Below are positions 33,444-46,366 of a stretch of DNA of 64,000 bases, one piece after another. Position 1 is the first letter of the stretch, and each line of letters opens with the position of its first letter. The stretch lies in the NCBI GenBank assembly GCA_030770425.1, contig JASJFT010000101.1, forward strand, positions 1 through 64,000, given 5' to 3'. A model generated the notes under the pieces. The model did not search any database and had not been told where the DNA came from. It saw only the letters and a program-made list of their open reading frames with translations. Both the position numbers and the translations under genes were made by a program. This DNA is from Darksidea phi. Taxonomy: Eukaryota > Ascomycota > Dothideomycetes > Pleosporales > Lentitheciaceae.

Positions 33444-36400
33444 TTACACATCCTCGTCACTGTCCTCTCCTAAAAGCTCGCCCTCATCCGGATCCACCAC
33501 CGCATAGTCCCCTCTCCCCCTAGCAAAAGAACTGCGACTTGTGTACGTGCGCCCCCCATACCCGCCAAACTGGTTCGCCACCATCCTCCACACACTGCCC
33601 ACGAAAAGCGGCATAGCAGCCACCACCGCCACCAGCCCGGAAACAACTGCAACTGGCCAGCTAATCCAAGCACTCTCGCCATGGAATCCACCCGAGCCAT
33701 CGCCCAACCTGATGCGACCAAATTTGCCGTCCCAGTTGCGCCAGACGTAGTACCCGATGCCGCCCGCCGCCATAAAAGGTATGACGACGGCCATGAAGAT
33801 GCCGAAGCCTGAGATGCCGTGTTTGCGCTCGAACTCTTCTTCGAAGCCAGGGCAAGGGTGCACCGAGCTTGTGTGGTCGAACTCCTGGCCGCCCGAGCAC
33901 GTCGAGATGGGGATTTTGCGGTACCCGGTTATGTCCCACCACTCCGTTGCGCCCTTGTCACACACGGCTTTGGGGTCGGGGAGGTCCAGACCCTCTATCC
34001 TTTTGCATTCGCCGCCAGGTAGGCGTTCGTAGTTGTAGTCACTACAAACAGTTAGTCCCATTGCACATCTAACCGTCATGCTGACATCTTACCATTCAAA
34101 ATCGCGCCTGGTGCAAGTGCAGTTCCTCACAATGTCGTGCAGGTCCTCGAAGCGCTCGCCATTCCGGCATTGCCGATCTGACCTCTTGCGGTGGTACTGC
34201 GCCACATGGCCGAACAGACAATCAGAGTCATCCTGCATGGGGTGTTGCGGAGACCATAATTCGTAGTCGTCCGCCTCCGGGTCATCTTCATTCAATGTGC
34301 ACTTCTTCTGGAACTGCGGTAGCTCTGAAAAGTCAATGTTGATCGCGACCAGTTCTCTGCCGTCTTTGCCCCAGAGGAGGAAATTCAACGATGTGTCGCT
34401 CGGAACAGTGGTGATGGCGTCGATTCTGACAGCGTGATCTGCGAACTGGTAGAGGTCCCAATTGTCGCCCGTGTCCAGGGAGTAGTATAGATGATTCGTG
34501 TCTTCGCCGCGACGAACGATCACAATGACCGAGCCTTGATCGCCAAACTCCCACGCGTAAGGACCCTTCTTGACCTCCTTCCAGCTGAGGCCGGCGTCAG
34601 TGGTGATGAAGGTGTTCGCTTCGCCAATAGTTGTAAGTTCTTTACCAACGTTTCCAACTCCCATGACAATGCCTACCGCGGTCGGAGACGAAAACGTCTC
34701 ACGCGGATCCGGACGTTCAGTGTAGCCGTGCAAGTGCAAAGTGCAACCATCGCAATTGTAAGGTTTCTCCTCGGAATCCTTCGCGGGGGCGGGGAGAGGT
34801 TCCCAGTCAGCACCATCGTTGTGCGTGATGAGTGTTTGCTTTCGTTTCTTCGCACCACTCTGGTCCACATCCTTCGCATTTGCCACAATATTGGCAAGCG
34901 CAACACCCTCGATGCCTTGCATTTTTTCAAAATCAACGTAGCCAAGAGTGTTCCTGTTGACGTGGTTGAGACTCATGACGTAAGATGTTCCATTGCTGTT
35001 GCTCTTGATGATGGAACCGTACTCTTGATCTAATCGACTGTTCACCGTCACATGGAGGAACACCGAATGCGTAGAGCTGTCCAAGACCGTGTAGGCTGTC
35101 TGATGGTCGACATCGAACTTGGGTGGAAACTTCGCCTCGGCGAATGTCTTGGCGTCGAGGCTGGCGTACAGTTTGAGCGAATTTCCCTCGTCACCCTTGG
35201 TCGCGACAACGATGAACTCGGACATGGTCGCAAACTCCACAACAGACTTGAATTTGACGTCCTTGGTCTTGAACCAGTCCTCGCTCGATATCAGCTCAAC
35301 AGGAGCGCCCATCTCCTCGTTTGTATATTGTTCGCAGAAGACTTCCTTGTCATCAACATGTCGTCCCTCCTCGCGCCAGACGAACGCGCATTTTTTCACG
35401 TAGGGCAGGAGGGACTCCCAGCTCTGGTCCATACCGTTCTTTTGAGAAATGGAGGCAACAGTGTGGCATTCTCGATCGTTAGATTTCTCGCAATGTTCAC
35501 CACCCACCCAAATGATCCAGTTAGGGTGGTCAGGGTGAAACTGCATGATTTGAAGCTGATGCGTATTCGGCATTTGTGGCGCGTCGAAGGAGTGGATGCT
35601 GTCTCGAAGGCCCCGGTCGACCGAATAGTACACCTTCTTAGTTGCCGTAAGGAAATAGACGTGGTTGTTGTCGTACTGATGAGGGTAAATGGCCACAATA
35701 GGGTCATCGACTGCTTTTTTCCATTTCTTGCCGTGATCGTGTGAGATGTATGCCTCTTTTTCGTCTGTAAGCATGACCACTGTCTCATCCTTGTCCTGGC
35801 TCTCCTCGTCTTTGTTGTCATGCTGCGTGCTACGCTCGAGATAGTAGTATTCTCGGAACTTGGAACCTTTGAACGGTGTAATCTCTTTTTTGATCTTACC
35901 ACTCGAAGGTGGTGTTTTGGGCCTCTCATCGCAGTTGCGCGTAACTTCTTCGTCCTTCTTGGTCGTGCCTTTGCATTGGTTGCCAGGAATCTTCCGCCAG
36001 CCAGAGCTTCCTTTGTACGTCTTCTCGCCGTTCTTGCATGCATCATCTGGAAGGGTCCATGCATCAGAGATCTCACACTTCTTGTCTTTGCCCTGGCCAC
36101 TGGGTTTGAAATTGTAGTCGCATTCGTAATCCCGTACCTCGTCACAGTCGCAAGGCTCATATTGAGGTTGTGGGTCTTTAAATTCCTCCTCGACAAAGCA
36201 GTCGGCATCCCACTTTCTACGTCGAAAGGTCTGCTTGTGTCCCATAACGCACATGGGGTCCCCGTTCTCGTCTCGCCGCGCCGCCCATAGTTCAAAGTCA
36301 TCTTCATTGCATTTGTCTTCGTGCAATCCGCTGAAGTCGAGGTGAATGATAACGTGCTTCCTGCCCCCGGACTCCTCAATCTTGGACGCATAGACAATGA

Positions 36401-37974
36401 ATTTCAGACTGGTTGAGTCCGGTACTGTAGTCAGCTCGCGAGCACGGATCTTGTACCCGAGGTCGACAGATTTCCAGGTATCCTTGCGGCCATGTTTGAG
36501 TGAGTACATGATCTTATTGGTGTCGCCTTCGTCGTTTACTGCCACGAGCACCGCTCCTTGGTCACCAAACTCGTACTTGTGCGCCTCTTGTAGCGCACAC
36601 TCCCACGTAAGGCCAGCATCGTCCGAGACCCATAGATCGCCATCAGTGTAGTCGCCTAGCAATTCGCCTGTGTTTCCAACCCCCATCACGAGGCCTGGAG
36701 CGGGGCTCGAGAAAACACGCCCGCTGTTGTGGAGATGGGTGACGGAGTGCAGGTGGAGGTTGTCGCCACTGCCCTTTTCTTTAAGCGACTCGAAAGTCCT
36801 CCCGTCATCGAAGCTGATCTGCGACCTCAGTCTCTTCTTCAGGAACGGATTCTCCGCTTCCTTGGCATTGTCCACTACATTGACCATGACGATCCCCTGG
36901 ATATTTGAGATCTTCTCAAAATCGACGTAGCCCTCGTCGTTCCGGTTGGTGTGATCGATATTCTTCGTAAAATATGTTCCGTTAGAATTACTAGTGTACA
37001 GCGATCCCATGAACGCAAACTTGGACGTCATTACGTCAACCTGGATGCTGTAGTTTGTGGATTCAAGGATGGTGTATGCGTCCTCTTCGATCTTGCCTTC
37101 CCCGAACTGGGCATGGTGCCAGGTCTCGGTGTCGTCAGTAACGTAGAGGGAGAGCTCCTTCGAATGGTCGGACTTCGCGGCGGCAACGAAGTAGCCCTTC
37201 ACCGAGGCCATGTTTGTCATGCCCTGCACGGTGCGTGCCGAAGACATGACAGGTTCGTGAGCAGTCTTGAAGTAGTCATCAGATATCAACAGCCTGTTGT
37301 CCTTGGACCGCTGCGAGTATTTCCCGCGGGTTATGCACAATATCCGGTCGTCGTGCTTGTCCTCGTTCATGAGGAAGCGTTCGGAACTCTTGGCCCACAG
37401 GCACATCTTACGGTCTTCGACGATGACCTTCGGTTTCGACTTGAAGCCATCTTCGGTGTAGAGAGTCTGCATGTCATGTCAGGTAGGTGTAGCGTGTACT
37501 AGCTACTGTCTGGCTCACCTGTCCAAAGCATGGCTCGTTAAAGCTGCAGTCCTCAATAGCATGGTAGAGTAGCTTCTTGTTGTCCTTGGCGTGGAAACTA
37601 AACGGCATGCCTGTGCGCGAGGGCGGCAGCTCCGTCTTGAAATCCTCCCAGGTCTCGCCCCTATTGTATGTGATCCAATGCGTCGTCCGCTCGCCCAGCG
37701 CCACGGCGACGTGACTGTCGAACGGGCTCTTGAAGATGCCGAGGGTCCGCATGCCCTCCTGGGCCTCCCACGTCTTCCCAGCATCTGCAGAGCGAAAGAC
37801 CTTGTAAGTCCCCAACTCGGCGAGGATGGCGACGTCGGAATCGTCAAAGTAGAAAATGTTCACGAGCTCGCCGTCGAACGGGGTGTATGCCACAACGGGC
37901 TCATCTTTGGCCAAGGCGAAGGGCGCGAGGGCCAGCAGCGCGGGCAGCAGTATGCCCTTAAGGTATTTCATCAT
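33444..37974 (-). CDS. VPS10: Vacuolar protein sorting/targeting receptor Vps10 (sortilin family)
   Basis: Three exons (37974-37519, 37466-34093, 34041-33444) encode 1475 aa. The Met-Met start at 37974/37971 gives a signal peptide (KYLKGILLPALLALAPFALA). The lumen holds two tandem Vps10 beta-propeller domains with Asp-box turns (VSDDAGLTWE, SHDHGKKWKKAV, TTDAGLSWKEV). Each ends in a Cys-rich 10CC module (CVMGHKQTFRRRKWDADC; CLFGHVAQYHRKRSDRQC). TM segments lie at about 1355-1377 and 1404-1425, then a short acidic tail DPDEGELLGEDSDEDV. Two TMs are usual for filamentous fungi, unlike single-TM yeast Vps10. It cycles between late Golgi and endosome carrying soluble vacuolar hydrolases. Confidence 0.96.
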
Positions 37975-38391
37975 GCATGAAGAGGAGGGGCGCGGCGAGG
38001 GTCGGGAGAAGAGCGGAGGGCTTTTAGACAACTGGCTGCTTGCCTTCCCACAGCCTCGAAGCTGAAGGCAGCGGCTTGGCGGATCTCGAAACGGACGAGG
38101 CGCGCTGCTAGCGGGAGTAGGAGCGATGAAGCGCTACTGTGGACTGGATGCAATCGATGGTGTATACTGCACGAACAAACAGAGGCTAAGGACAGTTGTA
38201 CGTTGTGTGGTGATGAGGCGACATGTCTGAGGCGCGGCAGAACGATGGCGTCTGACAGGGCTGCTCCTGAATGGCTGCGCGGGAGTGCGACACCTCCGCC
38301 GCATCCCCGAAGTCGCCACCACCGAGACCTTTAAATAGCTCCCATGCACACGACATGCACGCCTACACTGCCATTTACTAGACACTAATTA

Positions 38392-39237
38392 CTAGAAGAG
38401 CAAAAACCGCGACCTCACCCTCGTTCCCTCGTTCGCCCTCGCATTGATCAAAGCCACCGCCCCACTCCCCGCATCCCCATCATTGCGATATACCCTCCCA
38501 AGCCCATCGAAATACTTGATCACAACAAGACATCCTACGACCACGACCTCCCTCCCCTCCACGCTTTCCGACAGCGCATCTCTCCAGATACTCAATTGGC
38601 CAACTTCTCCGCCGGCAAGCGCTTTCGTCCCGACTTTGCCGTAAGTGAATCGCGCGATGACGGGTGGAGAGCCGTTGGTGGATGTTGTCGAGGTCTGGAG
38701 CTCGATGCAGCGGGGCATGTCGCAGAGAGTCCACATGTAAGGATGAGAGTCGTGGGTGAAGGTCCAGTTGTTCCAGTCGCGAGATTGCATCTCTATGGTA
38801 GCATCCTGACGGTGCTGCGTGCTCGTGTTGAGCGTCATCCTGGCTCGCGGATAATAGGGAAAGGGACCATTGTCGTGGAATTCTGCGCGGGCCACCACCG
38901 CAACAACCCCGCCAGACGACGAAGGTGGAACCCTCGATACGGAGATGTCGGGTTTACGGTTGAATAATGTTAGCGTGGTGCTGGGCCGGTAGTTGATCTC
39001 ATACGATGGCTGAGTGTTGCTGGTAGCGGGCTCAAAGGAGACGAAGTGCGATGTGTCTTTCTTTGTGGCACGGAGATGGTAAGTTATCAAGGGCTGGTTG
39101 AAAGTTTCGGCCGCATAGGCTGGTGAGGCTTCGTAGTCCGGGGTGTAGTCTGGAAGTTCATCTTCGGTCTGAGGGACGTTCGTCTGCACTATCGTGTGGC
39201 TTAGAAGCGCGGGTGCCGTCGCGCTTGACGAAGACAT
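38392..39237 (-). CDS. Conserved-looking fungal protein of unknown function
   Basis: Single exon, 281 aa from the ATG at 39237 (MSSSSATAPALL); the frame is open further upstream but without an ATG. The N-terminus is Pro/Tyr/acid-rich (EDELPDYTPDYEASPAY, a possible PPxY-like recruitment region). The rest is predicted beta-rich with alternating Thr/Val/Arg (RKPDISVSRVPP; RAEFHDNGPFPYYPRARMTL; VVVGCLVVIKYF), reminiscent of tubby/DUF6593-like beta-barrels in fungi. That resemblance is weak. No signal peptide or TM is certain. Downstream of and co-oriented with VPS10 (start codons about 1.3 kb apart). Confidence 0.65.
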   Translation of the reverse strand: MSSSSATAPALLSHTIVQTNVPQTEDELPDYTPDYEASPAYAAETFNQPLITYHLRATKKDTSHFVSFEPATSNTQPSYEINYRPSTTLTLFNRKPDISVSRVPPSSSGGVVAVVARAEFHDNGPFPYYPRARMTLNTSTQHRQDATIEMQSRDWNNWTFTHDSHPYMWTLCDMPRCIELQTSTTSTNGSPPVIARFTYGKVGTKALAGGEVGQLSIWRDALSESVEGREVVVVGCLVVIKYFDGLGRVYRNDGDAGSGAVALINARANEGTRVRSRFLLF

Positions 39238-40272
39238 TCTGATTCCTTCGTCCGTTGGTATAATATACAGCAAAGGCTAGGGTGCGTAATGGCGCTTATC
39301 CTCCATGCACGTCGAGCATTCGGATAAGGTGGATAAGGAAGAGAGACTAGTTCTAACAAAAGCGACGGATGTTTTCTTGGATGCACTCGTACAGCATGCA
39401 CAATCCAAGAAGTATCAGCAGACGCTACAACTTCACAGGATATAATACAGTCAAACCATAGTCAACTCAGCCTTATGGTAGGAGCTTACGTATGTCCTCG
39501 TATTCCTCGTTCTCTGTATGGAGAAAACGATCACGCGCCGTAGTTCAGACAACTACCTAGGATCTTCAGGCGCCCGAGCGTAACCAACGAGCAAGGTAAA
39601 TAGAAGTGTCTCGATTATTTGCAGAGAGATTTGCGTAAAAGCAACAAATATTACACATAATCGAGTTAGGAACAGCATGACTTAGACGGGCTGGTATTTC
39701 ACAACTCCATATAAGGATAACTGTTTTGAGTACAAGGGAAGGAGTGTCAGCAATCTCACCGCCGCTTACTTCATAATCACATGGTAGAACGACCGGTAGT
39801 TCCTTCAAACAACAAGGGGGGGAGGGGGGGTGGGGCAAGAACTTTGATGTCTCAAGGGTTTAGTGACATCCAGGTACTCATTGTTGGCTTTCTGGCTTCG
39901 GTAGTAGCTTATGTGTACGGCGTGAGATGCTCATGGGATGTGAATGCTTCCTATACATCGCACTATTTGGATTTGGGTCATTTCATTCTCGCGAACTTCA
40001 TTCGTGTTGAGAAGCTAGTCACCTGCAGCCTGTTCCACGAAAATATACGGGTATATAAAGGTCCTTCGGTGCTGACTTCGCTTTTTCTATCTGCTTAACT
40101 CTGGCACTGGGAATAGTCAGTCAATGAACGGGTATTACAAGGATGATCACGAGAACGTCGCAAGCTTCGAAAGGTTTCCGATTATAACTCGTGCAAAAGT
40201 ATGATAAAGCTTCTGCTCAGAGTGCTTATGGTACCTTTAGTCTAGTATGCACACTCTCCAATAACGCATCCC
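39238..40272. other. Gene-free interval with a G-tract cluster
   Basis: About 1 kb without a supported gene. At 39816-39834 three G runs (7, 7 and 4 G) separated by single bases could form a G-quadruplex on the plus strand. The 105-residue frame over this tract has no domain features. Confidence 0.35.
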
Positions 40273-41095
40273 TCACTGTTTCTTATTCTTTGAGTAGATA
40301 AAATTCGCCGCCACGGGCACTAACTCGTTTTTCTTCGCCCAATCCCTCACCCCGCCCCTCTCCTTACCCGTACCCCAGTGCTGCCTCTCCTTCGGTTTGC
40401 TCAAACTCAATGGCTCCGTTGTCCCGTTCTTGGGTGCAAACACCAAGAACACATATCGATGCTTCCCTGTCTTTGGCGGCGGCCCCGGTGGCTTATATTC
40501 TACGACATCGTCTGGTCCATCTTTCGTTTCGTAGTCGTTCGCGTCGAGGAACGGGTTTGGGAGGATTGAGACGGACTTCTGTGCCAGGGAGACATTGGCT
40601 GCGATCCAGTGGCACATCTCAGACCATTCGGGATTGTCGCGGGAGGGTGCGTCGGGATCGGTGAGAGTGACTACATAGGTCATATTTGAGGCGGTGTAGC
40701 CTTCTGGGTCGGTTTCGTCGCGCAGGACGATGGTGGGTTTATCTTGGAGATACTTTGGCTTTAGAGTGTTGCCAAGGTTGGCGTCCTTCTTCGACCATGA
40801 TACTGTGAGGGTCAAGGAGGGGAGGAAGTCATCAATCACTGCGAATTGCGTAAACTTGGGTGCCGATCAGTGTGCATACTTGATGTACGTACCCGTGGGA
40901 ATGATTTCTGCTTTCTTGAGCCTGCTTCAATGAGACACCACACTAAACTCCAAGTAAAACGACTTACTCGGCTCTCACTGCTTGGACACCCTCCAAATTA
41001 AAACTCGCAAGAGGCTGTTGTTCAACGGGAAGCGCAGCCACTAGTCTACGTAGCTGGAGTAAGCTAAGTAGCGCAGTAAACGCGGTGATGTGCAT
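40273..41095 (-). CDS. Secreted phosphatidylethanolamine-binding protein (PEBP) family
   Basis: Three exons (41095-40968, 40921-40893, 40838-40273) encode 240 aa; the middle exon is only 29 nt. Signal peptide about 1-22 (MHITAFTALLSLLQ followed by LVAALP). PEBP signatures: DPDAPSRDNPEWSEMCHWI (CR1, anion pocket) and PPGPPPKTGKHRYVFLVF (CR2). The usual fungal intracellular members inhibit carboxypeptidase Y; a secretory signal suggests a vacuolar or extracellular role here (inference). One N-glycosylation site, NGTT, lies after CR2. The start is set by the signal peptide and in-frame splicing. Confidence 0.9.
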
Positions 41096-41952
41096 GGCGA
41101 AGCAGACCGGCGCCGGAATGTCGTAAGGCAGTATTAGAAATGGATATCAGAGCCTTATAACACTCCTCGTCCGAAAGAAACTCCAATTGATTGTTTCTGT
41201 GCCTTGTGGGATGTTGCAAGCAACGAATGTGTCGCGTGAGCTCTTTCCTTTTGATGTTGCGGCTCTCCCCGCAATGTCGTCATCACTACGTTTGGGCATT
41301 TCGGCTATCCCTTCCCACACAAAAGATTGTTTAACGAAACATCGGAATAAATGCCCTTCAGATGTGTGAATAGGAATGCTTTGGGTGGATGGATGAGTCA
41401 AAACGAGGTCGGCTTCCTTTTCCTCAAGGAAGGGCCACTAACTACCTCGCTTTTTTCTCCACAAGTTTACGTTCGAAAGTAGTTGGCATCACTTCATACA
41501 TTCATTCTAGCGGACGCTGGGGAAGCTCGCGGCCATCTCTCATCCCTCTCGGTGTCTTTGGCCAGGTCCTAGACAACATTTCCCCACCTTTCAGTGGGGG
41601 ACGTTTCACACTTCCCTAAAAATCTTCTTCCGTCATTTGAACCGCTATTTGGGTATATCCATATTCTCATTGTCGGCGCGGTTCCGTAACTCAAACTCAC
41701 TTTCAACAGCTGACGTGCATCTCGGAGCTTCATCCAATGGTACAATGGCTTCTAGCATAGCTTTGCCTCTGCTCCTTGTAGTGCCAAATAGTAATTGATT
41801 GTTCCATCGCACGCTTCGCCAAGCAAGAAGAACAAAAGGCCACCAATGGTTGTGATAGGGGGTATTCGCAGAACATCAAATGGAAATGCCGAAAATCACC
41901 AAAACGCATAATTGACCGACAAAAGCCCATCATACGCACCACACTCCACTGC
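41096..41952. other. Gene-free interval
   Basis: About 850 bp with only short unsupported frames. The left part is the promoter of the PEBP gene. Nothing else recognised. Confidence 0.4.
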
Positions 41953-42745
41953 TTATAGAAGCTCTGCGTCACAAAACGCCGTGCTACTCGTGACAAATCC
42001 CATGTTAGTCGCAACGTTATACTTGCAGAGTTCCTGGGCGTTCCGGCCGGTTGTGGAGCCTGTACAATCGTCAATCATACACAGTCCCATCCATAAGAGT
42101 AGGCGTCCAAAAGGGTACCGAAGAGGCATGGATTAGTGTTGCTCGGCAAAGATTAGCGTCTTCTTCTGGCGTGTGCGTAGATACACGTGCAGTGGCTCCC
42201 GGATTGACCACAGGCCGCTCATGTGAGTTTTATCGAAGGACAGGTCGCCGGGTTGAGCAGCGGCTTTCAGTGGTCCGTACAGCTCTGCGTTCCAGGTCCG
42301 CTTGAAAAGGCATCTACTTTGACGGTCTGGAAGTTGAGTGCCTAGTCCGACGTGCCACCCAAGCTTTTGCTGAAGCCTCGCCGTACAGCAGGAGCCATGA
42401 CTCTCAGATCGTGATCCGTGATCCCCCAGTTCAGCCATGCGATCTGGATCTCCTCACTCCTGCACCGCTCGATGACCTTCAGTATCAGACCGACAGCTGC
42501 CGGCACATGGGATTGAGGAAGTAATTCTGCATATCGATTATGATCAAGACTGACTTCTGTGGATCAATCATGAAGCCGCAGTGATTGTGGCGCCCTTCAT
42601 CGCGCTGAACGCCGAATTTCCGCTCCGCTCCCCGCGAGAAGTCGAACGTTTTGGTGTCGGGAAGTAGAGCCACTGACCATCGCACCGTCCAAAGGGAATC
42701 GAGGCAATGCAGACAATATGCCCAAGAGTGGTTTTTCCGGGTCCT
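41953..42745 (-). pseudogene. Isochorismatase-family cysteine hydrolase, multiply frameshifted
   Basis: Pieces of one isochorismatase-like protein appear in order on the minus strand but in shifting frames. About 42745-42663 has IASIPFG then DGQWLYFP. The next frame has TKTFDFSRGAERKFGVQ and SVLIIIDMQNYFLNPM (catalytic Asp motif). From about 42505 follows VGLILKVIERCRSE with IAWLNWG. From about 42360 come WHVGLGTQLPD, CLFKRTWNAELYGPL and FDKTHMSGLWS. From about 42135 LLDAYSYGWDC, and finally DDCTGSTTGRNAQE to a stop at 41953. I count five breaks, one stop at about 42133 and a lost region where the nucleophile Cys motif (VNTDQC-like) should be. Clearly non-functional; relatively recent, since most blocks are well preserved. 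Confidence 0.82.
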
Positions 42746-43730
42746 TTTTCGGTACAGACTTGAGCTGCCTCTACAGCATATGAGAGTGACGGTTTAGAGA
42801 AGACGTGAGATGTTTGAAAAGAGCACATGAGATAATGTTTGAAGCTCCCGCGACTGGAAAGAGAACCCTGGGTGTTGCGGACGAATAAAAGCGATCAGTG
42901 CCATTCATTTGTACTTGTTTCGTAAACATGTTTCTTTCCTTTGTTGGCGACCCGCCTGATAACGGCCTTATCAGAACGATAGGCTTGTGTCGGAGAAGGA
43001 GTGTGTGGTCACGGGACCGTTGCTATACAATGGTCGCCGCTCGCCGAACGAAGTTTTGGTCCGATAAGGGAAGACGCCCAAGGTTGTGCGGGAGCCGGAG
43101 TTGACGATAGTCTATCCTGCCGGTTCTACCCGGCGAAGCTCGATAAAGTTGGTAGCATTCAGTCAGACCAAGCTACCATTCCATGGTGACCGGAATAAGG
43201 GGGGTATAGGGGTGTGGTCATCTGCCTTCACGAGGCAGCAGCAGTCATCTGGTGACGAAGCCTAGGCTGGAGGTACTTCCGCAATATCCGTGGCCTCAAC
43301 AGCGACCTCGCGATCACAAGTGCGTTGGCGAAGCTGACGAGTGCGCGCTTTTTCCGTAGACCGGCTGGCGCCTCCTTTATGCGCAGGCATGGAGACATCG
43401 GCATGAGAGATTAAGGAGACGGGCGAGTGTGGGGTCGATCGACTGGGATCAAAAGGTGGCTGCTGGCACGTGACAGTTCCACTAGCGCGTGAAACCTGCT
43501 CCGTAGTTCACCATGACGACGAAGCTGCAATGTGGACAGCTTCGCGCCTCTCCCAACAACGCAGAACTCGCCCATAGATTGGCCACGGCCACACTTCACA
43601 GCTTTCCCAAAGCATTCTCATTGTCTTTCCCCATCGCCGGAAGCTTTCATATCTATACGCCCAGTTCTTGTTTATTGTTTGAGGACGACTCACGGCCATT
43701 AAGAGCACCGCACAACACACGACCGGCGAT
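42746..43730. other. Gene-free interval upstream of DNM1
   Basis: About 1 kb; includes the region 5' of the isochorismatase relic and the DNM1 promoter. No supported coding sequence. Confidence 0.4.
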
Positions 43731-46366
43731 ATGGCTTCGCTGGGCGAGGAGCTACTCAATATCGTCAACCGGCTACAGGATCTGGTCTTCAACACCATCG
43801 GAAATGACTCTCTGGATTTGCCTCAGATTGTATGTTAGCCCCACCCGCTGGCGCAACCAAGACGAGCATTGCCACGGCTCCGTTCGGTAGCCACACATTT
43901 TCGTATTCGAGTAATACTAACTCCAGTAGGTCGTCGTAGGATCACAGTCGTCAGGAAAGTCCTCCGTCCTCGAGAACATCGTCGGAAGAGATTTTCTCCC
44001 TCGAGGAAGCGGCATCGTTACTCGGCGGCCACTGATCCTCCAACTTATCAACCTTCCCAGTGATCGCGAAGACCGGCCCGATCACGACGAAGTACACATA
44101 CCCCACACTCCGGCAAGCGTAGCAGGACAACAGGAATGGGGCGAGTTTCTTCACATCCCAGGCCGGAGGATCTACGATTTCGCCGAGGTTAAGCGTGAAA
44201 TCGAGGCAGAGACGGCGAGGATAGCAGGAAACAACAAGGGCATCAATCGCCAGCCCATCAATCTGAAAATCTACTCCCCGCACGTCCTCAGCTTGACCTT
44301 GGTCGATTTGCCGGGTTTGACCAAGGTTGGTAATACACCCCTAGGATCTAGAGTAGGCTAACAGCTGCAGGTCCCCATCGGCGATCAGCCAACAGATATT
44401 GAAAAGCAGACCCGCAACCTCATCACCGAATACATTGCAAAGCCGAACAGTGTCATCCTCGCCGTCTCTCCTGCGAACGTCGACCTCGTCAACTCGGAGG
44501 CGCTCAAGCTCGCCCGTCATGTAGACCCCATGGGCAAGAGGACCATCGGTGTGCTCACGAAGCTGGACCTGATGGATCATGGCACAAACGCAATGGACAT
44601 TCTCTCGGGCCGCGTGTACCCTCTTAAGCTTGGTTTCATCGGCATCGTCAATCGCTCGCAACAAGACATTCAGAGCGGAAAGCCGTTATCGGATGCGTTG
44701 CAGGGCGAGCGTGAGTTTTTCCGACATCACCCTGCATACAGGAACATGGCAAACCGATGCGGTACGCAATTCCTCGCAAAGAGCCTCAACCAGACGCTCA
44801 TGGCGCACATTCGCGACCGGTTACCGGATATCAAAGCTCGCCTGAACACGTTGATGGGTCAGACACAGCAAGAACTTGCAAGCTATGGAGATGCCGCATT
44901 TACTGGAAAGGAGCACCGCGGCACGTTGATTCTGCAGCTCATGACACGCTTCGCCTCGTCCTTCATCTCCTCCATCGATGGTACTTCCGCCGAAATCTCA
45001 ACGAAGGAGCTGTGTGGTGGTGCCCGTATTTACTACATCTTCAACTCGGTATTTGGGAACTCGCTCGAGCAAGTTGACCCTACACAGAACCTCTCTGTAC
45101 TTGATATTCGAACAGCGATCCGAAACTCTACCGGTCCTCGTCCAAGCTTGTTTGTGCCAGAATTAGCATTCGACCTTCTTGTAAAACCCCAGATCAAACT
45201 CCTGGAAATACCAAGTCAGCGCTGCGTTGAGCTTGTGTACGAGGAGTTGATCAAGATATGCCACACTTGTGGATCGACTGAGCTGACGAGGTATCCTCGT
45301 TTACAAGGGAAGCTGATTGAAGTCGTATCCGATCTCCTCCGTGAACGATTAGGGCCATGCTCATCATACGTTGGCTCCCTCATCGACATCCAGCGAGCGT
45401 ATATCAACACTAACCATCCCAATTTCCTCGGCGCGGCCGCTGCCATGTCCTCGGTGATCAACGACAAGGAACAGAAAGAAAAGCAGCTCGCTCAAGCAGC
45501 TGAAAAGAAGAGGCGAGAGAGACGGAGACTGAAGGAGCTGAATGGCGCCAACGGCACTGTTGAGACGCCTGATCTTGAAGAAGAGGCCGATGCCTCGACG
45601 GAGAAGGCTCTTCCGCTCCGCAAGCACCAGGCTCAAGCTAGCCGCAGTATGTCGCCAGCAATCGGACGCTTGATGAATGGGTCTCACAGCCTATCAGGTG
45701 CCTTGAACGGCAACCGCGCGCGATCGCCTCCTCCATTAGGTGGGGCCGGGTCTGCACGAGATAGTTTTTTGAACTACTTCTTTGGGAAGGACGGCGGTAT
45801 ACCTTCAAGCGCACAATTCAATAACCACAATGCTTTGGAGAGCCGACCAGGTAGCCGGCATGTTAGCCAGAACATTGAACCCAGCATTGCCCAGAGCTTC
45901 AGGAGGGGAGATACACGGCAACCTGCTCACGTGCTGGAGATGTTGCCTGACGAACATGAAATTGCAAGCCCTGTGAAGGACACCTTCGAAGGCGGATTTG
46001 TAAGTCGATTGGTCCAATCTCTGAAAGATGCTCTTCTGACCGTTGCAGCCCTCCGATGCGGACTCCGCACCCGCAATGACAGAGCGGGAAGCACTAGAAA
46101 CCGAGCTCATCCGCCGCCTCATCTCCTCCTACTTCAACATTGTTCGCGAGACGGTCGCAGACCAGGTTCCGAAGGCTGTCATGCACCTGCTCGTCAACCA
46201 CTCCAAGGACGTGGTGCAGAACCGACTAGTCAGCGAACTCTACAGAGAAGACCTCTTCCAAGAACTCCTCTACGAAGACGACACTATCAAAGCCGAGCGC
46301 GAGAAGTGCGAGAAGCTACTCAAGACATACAAAGAGGCAGCCAAGATCGTAGGAGAAGTGCTATAA
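43731..46366 (+). CDS. DNM1: Dynamin-related GTPase Dnm1/DnmA (mitochondrial and peroxisomal fission)
   Basis: Four exons (43731-43829, 43930-44325, 44371-45999, 46049-46366) encode 813 aa. G domain: P-loop GSQSSGKSS (about 37-45), [10 protein letters not shown] switch I, DLPGLTK (G3) and TKLDLMDHG (G4). A middle/stalk domain, a disordered insert B (about 590-700, rich in Ser/Pro/Arg, [10 protein letters not shown]) and a C-terminal GED ([20 protein letters not shown]) follow. No transmembrane or PH domain. The N-terminus [19 protein letters not shown] plus the long insert B point to DnmA/Dnm1 rather than Vps1. It self-assembles in rings on the outer mitochondrial membrane. Intron 1 is 100 nt; the others are 45-49 nt. 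Confidence 0.94.

Noticed and set aside
34491..36290. Long plus-strand frames antisense to VPS10
   Set aside because: Shadows of the VPS10 coding sequence with no independent evidence.
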